DNA of 21,585 nt, taken from positions 1 to 21,585 of the forward strand of contig CAYPZI010000044.1 of the NCBI GenBank assembly GCA_964415185.1, written 5' to 3'. The notes beneath the pieces were generated by a model, which saw only the letters and a list, made by a program, of their open reading frames with translations, did no database searches and was not told the origin of the DNA. Below, in pieces: positions 15,265 through 21,585 of the stretch. Every line of letters starts with the position of its first letter. Position 1 is the stretch's first letter. This DNA comes from CAYVBJ01 sp964415185 (lineage in GTDB: Bacteria > Bacteroidota > Rhodothermia > Balneolales > Balneolaceae). A program made the position numbers and the translations under genes.

Positions 15265-15330
15265 TCAATCCCATCAATCCCGTCAATCCCGTTAATCCTG
15301 GTCAATCCCGTCAATCCTGGTCAATCCTGG
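15265..15330. repeat. 9/10-bp tandem repeat, TCAATCCCG / TCAATCCTGG
   Basis: Seven consecutive units are present: TCAATCCCA, two TCAATCCCG, TTAATCCTGG, TCAATCCCG and two TCAATCCTGG. Partial units (CCCATCCCA) occur just to the left. The last two units run into the 3' end of the methyltransferase gene and encode its final residues and stop codon. Confidence 0.85.
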
Positions 15331-16063
15331 TTTTTTTCTCCGCCAAAAAAATCAACCTTGAACTCGAACCCTCGTCAAACGGATCACCCTCATATGAACC
15401 GTAGCATTTGTAAATTTCAAAATCCCGCTTTTCCAGTTCTGTCCTGAACCATTCCTCTCCGTAAAGCTTAACTCTTTCGGTATATGACTTAGAATCCCCA
15501 TTTAAATGAAAGGTGATTTTTTTAAATACCATTTCATTTTCAATCCATCTTTTAATCGAATATTGAATGTCCTGGTATTCGCCCGATTCCTCCGGGGTTA
15601 ACCCTTTTTCTACTTTGCTGGCATTCATGAAGTCGACCAGCAGCAGGCCGTTTTTTCGCAGCATCTTGTCAACCGAATCAAAAACACGCGAATTTTCTTT
15701 ATCTTCAATAAAATAGCCGAAAGATGTGAATAAATTCAGGACGGCATCAAACAAACCGGCTACAGGATCGCGCATGTCACCGGTCAGGAATTTTATATTT
15801 TCAAGGCCATCATCTTCGGCTTTTTTCCTGGCTTTCTTTATGGCTTCATCCGAGAGATCCAAACCGGTTACATGGTATCCCATTCGAGCAAGCGTAACTG
15901 AGTGGCGACCCCTTCCGCAGCCAAGGTCCAAAAGTTTCGGAAATTGATTTTTCGGGATCTCTTTTTCGATTAGCCGGGCCAGCATCCTGGCTTCTTCTTC
16001 ATTACGATAGGCATACAATTTTTCATAAAGGGGGCTGTCAAACCACTCTTCAAACCATCTCAT
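15311..16063 (-). CDS. Class I SAM-dependent methyltransferase
   Basis: The 250-residue product has the SAM-binding Rossmann pattern: motif I LLDLGCGRGRHS at residues 44-55, the acidic loop V-T-G-L-D-L-S at 65-71, motif II TGDMRD at 94-99 and N-L-F-T-S-F-G-Y-F after it. The substrate is not evident; the family includes many small-molecule and protein methyltransferases. The last residues (R-I-D-Q-D) and the TGA are encoded by two copies of an external tandem repeat, so the original C-terminus probably lay near F-L-A-E-K-K. It is 62 nt after the lipoprotein gene and may be co-transcribed with it. Confidence 0.92.
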   Translation of the reverse strand: MRWFEEWFDSPLYEKLYAYRNEEEARMLARLIEKEIPKNQFPKLLDLGCGRGRHSVTLARMGYHVTGLDLSDEAIKKARKKAEDDGLENIKFLTGDMRDPVAGLFDAVLNLFTSFGYFIEDKENSRVFDSVDKMLRKNGLLLVDFMNASKVEKGLTPEESGEYQDIQYSIKRWIENEMVFKKITFHLNGDSKSYTERVKLYGEEWFRTELEKRDFEIYKCYGSYEGDPFDEGSSSRLIFLAEKKTRIDQD

Positions 16064-16125
16064 TCGATATTTTTTTTAAAATCAACAATTCTATTTACGA
16101 GTTAAACAACGGGACTCTTTCCAAA

Positions 16126-16680
16126 TTAATTTTGCTCCGGAATATCAGGAGAGGGTGACCCGGGCAATACATCCATTTTTTCGCGGTCGAGCTCGGCTAT
16201 ATAGTGTGAATCAGCTCCGCTATGATACCTTATCTGAAAATAACGCGATGATTTAAAAAGCGAGACCGATCCCCTCATCTTTTTATCTTCAACTGTTAAA
16301 ACAAGTTGTCCATCCTCTTCCCCTTCTACCTTTGCAGAAATAGAATGGATTTCCAGGATATTTTGAACTCTTTGGATTTTAGCCTCGATCACAAGGTTTT
16401 CATCGAGAGAAAGGCTCAAGGTATCGCCTTCTTGCAGTTGTAGAATTTTCTCAAGCGGAATGCCCGTATTTACATAGCTGTATGCAATCACTTTCTCATC
16501 ATTCAATGGTTCGGCTGTTCCCGAAGCAGGGTCATCAACTTTCAGGAACAGGTATTCTCCCTCAGATTCTATTTTCAATTCTTTAGCGGGATTTGCGTCA
16601 GTTTTCTTCCCATCGCCGCATCCCGATATAACAGTCATCAACAAGAGAATTAGAAAAAATGACAGGTAGTTTGGGAGCAT
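16126..16680 (-). CDS. Lipoprotein resembling a free-standing metalloprotease propeptide
   Basis: The 184-residue product has a lipoprotein signal peptide: a hydrophobic stretch over residues 7-18 and lipobox V-I-S-G-C with the lipidated cysteine at C21. The mature part shows a pattern I recognise from propeptides of bacterial reprolysin-like metalloproteases. G-D-T-L-S-L-S-L leads in, then a beta-rich stretch, then DGQLVLTVEDKKMRGSVSL, then YFQIRY, then H-Y-I-A-E-L-D-R-E-K, ending in a proline-rich tail. No catalytic domain follows; the gene stops where the protease domain would normally begin. It lies 52 nt downstream of a secreted metalloprotease gene on the same strand. The lipoprotein call is solid. 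The propeptide resemblance is by eye and needs a profile search. Confidence 0.75.
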   Translation of the reverse strand: MLPNYLSFFLILLLMTVISGCGDGKKTDANPAKELKIESEGEYLFLKVDDPASGTAEPLNDEKVIAYSYVNTGIPLEKILQLQEGDTLSLSLDENLVIEAKIQRVQNILEIHSISAKVEGEEDGQLVLTVEDKKMRGSVSLFKSSRYFQIRYHSGADSHYIAELDREKMDVLPGSPSPDIPEQN

Positions 16681-16732
16681 GTAGTTGTTATAATTTGTTA
16701 TTTAATGATTGTAAGAAAAAATCCTGGAGACA

Positions 16733-19501
16733 CTACTTAATCAGTGTCATACTCTTTGTTAATGATTGTTCCGGAGTTATAAGCCGGTATATATACACAC
16801 CGCTTGATAATGACCGTCCGTCAAATTGCACGGAATGCCTTCCTGCGCTTCTGGCTTCATTGTTAATTAATGTAGCCACTTTTTGTCCGACTACATTATA
16901 AACTTCAAGGGTCACATTGGCCGTCCTGTTCAATTCAAAATTGATAACGGTACTCGGATTAAACGGATTTGGGAAGTTCTGCTCCAATTTAATGCTCCTG
17001 GGTACTTCAGGATCGTCAATTGTGGAAACAGTTGTATTTACATTAAGCTGTACAGGGACAACTGTTCTTTCATTTTGAGGATCATTGGTTCGAATAATCA
17101 TATTGGCTTCAAATGTCCCTTCTTCTTTGCCGAATGACCTAAAATCGAGATTTACGGCTTCCGTTTCTCCGGGATTGACAACACCTCCCTGTTGTTGAAT
17201 ATCAAGCCAGCTAAACGGCTGAAATGTCCGGTTTACTTCAACATTGTCAACATCGAGAATCGCTCCTTCTACATCATTCTGGCTTACAATCAGAAATGAA
17301 TCCATTCTGTTGCCGGTTGTATATGGAGTTTCAGCTATTAGGGTTCCGCCATATCTGTATTGAATCACCTCATCATCCGGGTTATAAATTACCTGTACTT
17401 GCCGATATTGATTTGAGACAAACTGGGCACCATTACTGCTAATCACCACATCTCCACTTTCATTTAGAGTTTGCACAAATATTAATCTGCTTACTCCAAA
17501 TTGCTGCGGATTATCTATAAAAACAATTGCAGCGGAGAAATCTCCCGTTCTGTCATCTCTGAATACGATATCATAACGATCAAAAGTTCCGGAAGAATTC
17601 GGCCTGATGGCGATATCAGCGGAAAACTCATATGCCCCGAATGGCTGCGGGCCAAAGAAAGGGCTCTGCAGCCGGATAAAATTGGATGATGTGTTTCTTT
17701 GAAGCCGAAGGTGGGTGGTACCATCAGAAGGTGCAGCGGTAGAAATATTGAATAACTCACTGTCAGAAAATGTTCGCCAGCCAGCCCTTGCCGCATGATC
17801 GCCGGTTGAGAAACCTTCCAGCGAACCGAAGGAAGTGGAAAATACAGAGGTGTTCAGCGCAGTTGTGTTCGCAAAAACGGATGTGGGGCTGTATTCCGCA
17901 TTTGTCAAGTCAGGCATTTTCGTTTGCATCTCAATTTGGGAATTCGAAGAGGCAAGGGAAATAACCGGGCTTGCAGAATTTAGTGTGGAATTGGTGAACT
18001 CAAAATCAATATCATATACAAGCGGCTGACTTCCGGTGCCCGATACATTCCCTATATCAAAAGGAACTACAATATTGTCTTCACGGTTGATATCGACCTG
18101 AATAAAATCCGTTGAAACCGTTCTTTGCGGCGGATCTGTAATAGATTGCCTGTAAAAAGAAACCGGAGTCTTGGTCAGGTTCATACTCATGGCCGCATTA
18201 GCCGGCCCCATGCCTGTAGGTGAATTCGTACCCGTTGCATTACCATTGAATTGTACTTGCGGGTTTGAAAAATGGGAAACCGTCTGAAACTGGCCTTGAG
18301 GTAACTGGCTCATTACCGTTTGAAATCCGTTCCCGTTTGAATCTTCCCAGAAAAAACCGGCTGAATTTTCAAAAACACCTCCCACTTCACCTGCCGGTGC
18401 GGCCGACCTTTGAGCATCCCTGTCATGCACATTACCGAGATTATGGCCGATTTCATGCACAAGAGTAAACGTATTGCCGGTTTGTTGTACACGGTTTAAT
18501 GAGAATCCCAATTCCGGAACTCCCGCCACACTGCCAAGGCGCCAGGCTATTCCTCCGGTATCATCGATGTTTGCGATTCCAGCCACGAGGTCGGCACCCG
18601 CATTGTCGCGGAAATCATGGATCTCAAGAAGCTCATCGCTTGGAATACCGTCATCTTCCCAGGGATTGAAATCGGGTTTAGCAGTTATTAGCTGCAGCCT
18701 TTCAGATGATGACCTGCCATCATTCAGCTCATCATAATTGATCTGCCTTGAATCAACAAGCCGAAGCTCAATGTCAACTTCACTGTTATCGAGTGCAAGC
18801 TGTGAAAGGCTCATTGCCTGTGCAATCAGGTTTTGGATCGAGCCAAATGACGATTGGTTTTGAGCCCAATCCCTGGCAGCAGGGGTGTAAACAATGAGCA
18901 AGTCAATAGTGATCACTTCATCAACAGTAGCTTCTAAGGCCTCGGTACTGACTGTCGAATTTGATGATGAGAGAAAGGATTGAAATGATGACGGATCAGG
19001 CAAATGGATGTGATCTGAATCAACGCTGCAGGCTACATATCCGGAGTGGTCGGCTTCCGAAAGGATTGATGAACCGGTGAGAGGGTCATGGTTAAGGTCG
19101 AGTTCAAGGTTCAGGCCAATGTCATATATTTTACCCGTCACATTACCGTTGCCCGAGGTCAGAATCAAAAAACCGTCGGAACCATCTGTTTTGCGGGCAA
19201 TCACCGACCGGGTGCCTTTGAAGTACTCAAGAGTCCGAATCACTTCATAATCCTGTTCCTTTTGCGGAGATACGGGAATTTGGATTCGTTCACCTTCAAT
19301 AAATTCCAAATCACCAAATAGATTTTCATTTAAATTTACGGATAACTGACCGGAAGGCATGTCAGTGATCGATGCAGATTGCATAGCGTTCCCCTCAATA
19401 AGGTCAAATAGCTTGACAGGGTTCTGTGATTGATCTTGTGCGACAGTATTTATCATCAAAACCTGCACAAGAATCAGGAGCAGGACAAGTTTTTTGTGCA
19501 T
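16733..19501 (-). CDS. Secreted reprolysin-like zinc metalloprotease with T9SS sorting domain
   Basis: The 922-residue product has a signal peptide (residues 1-21, ending NTVA). A pro-region follows to about 165, with the segment DGFLILTSGNGNVTGKI. The catalytic domain spans about 196-452. It contains the extended zinc site HEIGHNLGNVHD (H349, E350, H353, H359), a downstream methionine in VMSQ (M397) that may form the Met-turn, and the FSNPQV-x-F-N-G motif often seen after it. A concanavalin/LamG-like beta-sandwich (about 555-762) interrupts an Ig-like domain whose halves lie near 465-502 and 764-825. The last 82 residues (from 841) are a type IX sorting domain with FPNPFNPST, V-Y-N-V-V-G-Q-K-V and S-S-G-V-Y-I-Y-R. 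It is probably secreted through the outer membrane and surface-anchored or released. Confidence 0.95.
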   Translation of the reverse strand: MHKKLVLLLILVQVLMINTVAQDQSQNPVKLFDLIEGNAMQSASITDMPSGQLSVNLNENLFGDLEFIEGERIQIPVSPQKEQDYEVIRTLEYFKGTRSVIARKTDGSDGFLILTSGNGNVTGKIYDIGLNLELDLNHDPLTGSSILSEADHSGYVACSVDSDHIHLPDPSSFQSFLSSSNSTVSTEALEATVDEVITIDLLIVYTPAARDWAQNQSSFGSIQNLIAQAMSLSQLALDNSEVDIELRLVDSRQINYDELNDGRSSSERLQLITAKPDFNPWEDDGIPSDELLEIHDFRDNAGADLVAGIANIDDTGGIAWRLGSVAGVPELGFSLNRVQQTGNTFTLVHEIGHNLGNVHDRDAQRSAAPAGEVGGVFENSAGFFWEDSNGNGFQTVMSQLPQGQFQTVSHFSNPQVQFNGNATGTNSPTGMGPANAAMSMNLTKTPVSFYRQSITDPPQRTVSTDFIQVDINREDNIVVPFDIGNVSGTGSQPLVYDIDFEFTNSTLNSASPVISLASSNSQIEMQTKMPDLTNAEYSPTSVFANTTALNTSVFSTSFGSLEGFSTGDHAARAGWRTFSDSELFNISTAAPSDGTTHLRLQRNTSSNFIRLQSPFFGPQPFGAYEFSADIAIRPNSSGTFDRYDIVFRDDRTGDFSAAIVFIDNPQQFGVSRLIFVQTLNESGDVVISSNGAQFVSNQYRQVQVIYNPDDEVIQYRYGGTLIAETPYTTGNRMDSFLIVSQNDVEGAILDVDNVEVNRTFQPFSWLDIQQQGGVVNPGETEAVNLDFRSFGKEEGTFEANMIIRTNDPQNERTVVPVQLNVNTTVSTIDDPEVPRSIKLEQNFPNPFNPSTVINFELNRTANVTLEVYNVVGQKVATLINNEARSAGRHSVQFDGRSLSSGVYIYRLITPEQSLTKSMTLIK

Positions 19502-19697
19502 TTTTAAAAGTATCTTATTCTGTTTCTATAGTGCTCAGTATTTTAATTACCGGGTAAATCATAAATTATATAGTGGAATGTATAAAAATATATTTGAATA
19601 GTTAAAGACAATACGTACAGAATTATATAATATTTTTATAAAATTACTTAAAAACAATTAATTACTTCTTACCTTAAATCCGCAGAGAAAATTGTAT

Positions 19698-20465
19698 TTA
19701 ATCCGTCTTGAAGATCGCATGAGCATTTTTTGTTGTTAAATCAGCTATTTCACTGATTTCCATATCTTTTACTTCGGCAAGTTTTATTGCCGTGTATTTC
19801 AAAAAAGCAGGTTCATTTCGTTTCCCTCTATTCGGTGCAGGTGCCAGGTAAGGTGCATCTGTCTCAAGTAACATCCGGTCAACCGGAAGCTGCCTGACGG
19901 ATTGATCCACACCCGAGTTTTTAAATGTCAGCACGCCACCCAAGCCAAGGTAAAGCCCGAGGTCAATCGCTCTCCTTCCTTCATCAGCCGATCCGGTAAA
20001 ACAGTGCCATATTCCGGTTAAACTGCCATCCTGTTCTTCTTCAATAATATCCAGCAAGTCGCCCGTACTTTCGCGGTTATGCAGAATAACGGGTTTTTGA
20101 ACAGCTTTTGCGATTTTACAGTGAATTCGAAGGCTTTCTTTTTGTTCTTTGATAAAGTCTTTACTCCAGTAGTAATCCAGGCCGGTTTCTCCAACACCTA
20201 TAAATTCGTCTTTTTCACATAAGCCATGGAGCTTTTCTTCATTCAACGGCAGGTTTTCTTGAACGCTGCATGGGTGGATACCGGCCATATCATAAAATTT
20301 TATTTGCGGATGCGACAGTTTTTTCATTTTTGGAATCGAATCAAAATCGATTGCAGGAAGCATGATTTGTTTAACACCGGCTTCAAGAGCCCGGTTAAGA
20401 ACCGCATCAAGATCTTCTTTAAACTGTTCAAGAAAAAGGTGACAATGGGTGTCGATGAATATCAT
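19698..20465 (-). CDS. tatD: TatD-family metal-dependent DNase/hydrolase
   Basis: The 255-residue product is a TIM-barrel metallohydrolase. The metal ligands of the family are visible: H7 and H9 in DTHCH, E93 in GVGETGLDYYW, H129 in PVILHNRES, H154 in GIWHCFTGS and D203 in LLETDAPYLAP. H64 in AGIHPCSV is also conserved. TatD proteins are 3'-5' exonucleases or endonucleases involved in DNA repair and turnover; several paralogues (TatD, YcfH, YjjV) look alike, so the symbol is a family label. The start codon follows the stop of the BadF-type kinase gene by 6 nt, so the two form a unit. About 196 bp of AT-rich DNA, in which I see nothing specific, separates it from the protease gene. Confidence 0.93.
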   Translation of the reverse strand: MIFIDTHCHLFLEQFKEDLDAVLNRALEAGVKQIMLPAIDFDSIPKMKKLSHPQIKFYDMAGIHPCSVQENLPLNEEKLHGLCEKDEFIGVGETGLDYYWSKDFIKEQKESLRIHCKIAKAVQKPVILHNRESTGDLLDIIEEEQDGSLTGIWHCFTGSADEGRRAIDLGLYLGLGGVLTFKNSGVDQSVRQLPVDRMLLETDAPYLAPAPNRGKRNEPAFLKYTAIKLAEVKDMEISEIADLTTKNAHAIFKTD

Positions 20466-20471
20466 ATTTGA

Positions 20472-21314
20472 TTAATTTTGCTGACTTTTTGAATGATAAT
20501 GAAATAAACGTTTTATCACACCGGTTTCCGTTTCAATAAGATTGAACCCGTTATCCTCGAGTATTTTTTCAAGTATTTCGTGATGATGGACCGCAACACT
20601 CCCGGTAAATGCAGCGGCTCTTACCTGGTGTTTGGAAAGAGGAATCACCTGCTCCCTGACAAACTTTGTTATGGCATTTTCAGCATATCTTTGCAGTGAT
20701 CGGGGGTAGTTACCGGAATATAATTTACCGGCAAGAGATCCAAGGTATTTGCTGCCGGCTGATTTCATGTAGAGATTATCATAAACAGCTTCCTTACTGA
20801 GCCCGGGTAATTCATTTTTTATCCACTCACGCTCCGGGCCGGTGATTCTTCCGCGCAGCCAATCTTTCAGAAAACCTTTCGCCATATCAGCGGCACTGCC
20901 TTCATCACCTAAAATATAACCGAGTGGAGGAATTTGTTCTACAATCTCACCGGATTTCACAACCCCGGCCCCTGATCCGGTTCCGAGAATACCGGCTATT
21001 CCTGTTTTGTTTCCAAAAAAAGCCCTGCCTGTCCCGCACAGGTCGCTTCTGAACTCAACCGGTACCTCCGCATAAAGGATGTTCATCAGCTTTTTCAGAG
21101 GTTCTGACATTTCTTCATTTGCACACCCTGCCCCGTAAATAAAAATCTTCCGGGGTGAAAAGCTTCCTATAGCTTTTTTGAGCCGGCCGGCCTGTTCCCG
21201 TTGATTGAGATAGAACGGATGTAATCCTTCTGTTGTTAGGAAAACCGGGTTACTGTTTTCCACATAACACCAGTCGGTTTTAGTGCTGCCACTATCAGCA
21301 ATCAGTATCTGCAT
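20472..21314 (-). CDS. BadF/BadG/BcrA-family ATPase, N-acetylglucosamine-kinase-like
   Basis: The 280-residue product has the ASKHA fold of sugar kinases. The phosphate-1 loop is ADSGSTKTDW (D7), the phosphate-2 loop is ILGTGSGAGVV (residues 109-119) and GYILGDEGSAADMAK follows at 132-146, a hallmark of the N-acetylglucosamine kinase branch of the BadF family. It lacks the cysteines of the benzoyl-CoA or 2-hydroxyglutaryl-CoA dehydratase activators of this superfamily, so an amino-sugar kinase role, perhaps in cell-wall recycling, is most likely but unproven. AGGAAG (mRNA sense, 21322-21327) lies 7 nt before the ATG. It is divergent from the PLP-enzyme gene at the right edge. Confidence 0.88.
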   Translation of the reverse strand: MQILIADSGSTKTDWCYVENSNPVFLTTEGLHPFYLNQREQAGRLKKAIGSFSPRKIFIYGAGCANEEMSEPLKKLMNILYAEVPVEFRSDLCGTGRAFFGNKTGIAGILGTGSGAGVVKSGEIVEQIPPLGYILGDEGSAADMAKGFLKDWLRGRITGPEREWIKNELPGLSKEAVYDNLYMKSAGSKYLGSLAGKLYSGNYPRSLQRYAENAITKFVREQVIPLSKHQVRAAAFTGSVAVHHHEILEKILEDNGFNLIETETGVIKRLFHYHSKSQQN

Positions 21315-21376
21315 TTAGTATCTTCCTATAAATTTTCTGGGGATTTAATTTACAAAACGAATTTATAAATAACGGT

Positions 21377-21585
21377 ATGCATGATTTCGACGCGCTGGCA
21401 AAGCGCCTTCAGCCTTACTACTCAAATTTCAATGTAGCAAACCGCCTGCTATTTACCGGGCATTCCCATCAGGCCTGGCCGGATGTGGCATTTGAAGGTG
21501 TTAATGAATATATGGAAATCGCAGCACATGATGTGGACACAAAGTGGGAAAAAGCATTTACCAAAACGGAAATTTTGAGAGATTA
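21377..21585 (+). CDS. Kynureninase-like PLP-dependent enzyme, N-terminal fragment (cut by window end)
   Basis: An ATG at 21377-21379 opens a frame that stays open for 69 codons to the window end. The visible residues, including A-N-R-L-L-F-T-G-H-S-H-Q-A-W-P-D and later D-V-D-T-K-W-E-K-A-F, resemble the N-terminal substrate-contacting region of class-V aminotransferase-fold enzymes, in particular kynureninase-like proteins. The PLP lysine lies beyond the window, so the exact enzyme cannot be confirmed. It is divergent from the BadF-type kinase gene with a 62-bp gap that must contain both leaders. Confidence 0.65.
   Translation, partial: MHDFDALAKRLQPYYSNFNVANRLLFTGHSHQAWPDVAFEGVNEYMEIAAHDVDTKWEKAFTKTEILRD

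Noticed and set aside
15265..15330. Possible CRISPR array
   Set aside because: The units are contiguous 9/10-bp repeats with no spacers, so this is a simple tandem repeat.
19502..19697. AT-rich spacer before the protease gene checked for promoter or riboswitch
   Set aside because: No match to TAnnTTTG on the minus strand, no conserved aptamer-like pairing and no repeat could be identified.

Overview
The window looks like chromosomal core DNA from a Gram-negative bacterium of the Bacteroidota/Balneolota group, most likely a Balneolales-type marine organism. This is an inference from protein style. A secreted metalloprotease ends in a type IX secretion (T9SS) sorting domain with the FPNPFNPST motif. 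There is a signal-peptide protein with a carboxypeptidase-regulatory-like domain, a BadF-family kinase and a class I aldolase of the FbaB type. Shine-Dalgarno sequences are mostly weak or absent. No rRNA, tRNA, CRISPR array, prophage or complete insertion sequence was found.

Layout. Almost all genes are on the minus strand and so read from high to low coordinates. Positions 1-435 hold no convincing gene. From 8260 down to 436 come a GNAT acetyltransferase, lpdA-lipB-lipA (dihydrolipoyl dehydrogenase, octanoyltransferase, lipoyl synthase; tightly packed), plsY-gpsA (4-nt overlap; start of phospholipid synthesis), an AlbA_2/winged-helix protein, an A-type iron-sulfur carrier and the carboxypeptidase-regulatory-like protein. 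A repeat-bearing spacer (8261-8539) separates this block from an MFS transporter (8540-9787). That transporter is divergent from rpsU (ribosomal protein bS21, plus strand). Next come radA, a UPF0104-type flippase-like membrane protein and the class I aldolase gene fbaB, all minus. A 374-bp spacer with short repeats leads to a plus-strand dus gene. After another repeat-rich spacer lie, on the minus strand, a SAM methyltransferase, a small lipoprotein, a 922-residue secreted metalloprotease, a tatD nuclease and a BadF-type kinase. The right edge cuts a plus-strand kynureninase-like PLP enzyme.

How the genes fit together. lpdA-lipB-lipA make and use protein-bound lipoate. The nearby A-type Fe-S carrier could supply the clusters LipA needs. 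gpsA and plsY make glycerol-3-phosphate and acylate it. The metalloprotease and the lipoprotein encoded just after it may form a functional pair: by eye the lipoprotein looks like a free-standing protease propeptide. This is the most unusual gene-level observation in the window. The other points of interest are small repeat families: a REP-like inverted pair present twice, a 9/10-bp tandem repeat that supplies the last codons of the methyltransferase, and several degenerate intergenic repeats.
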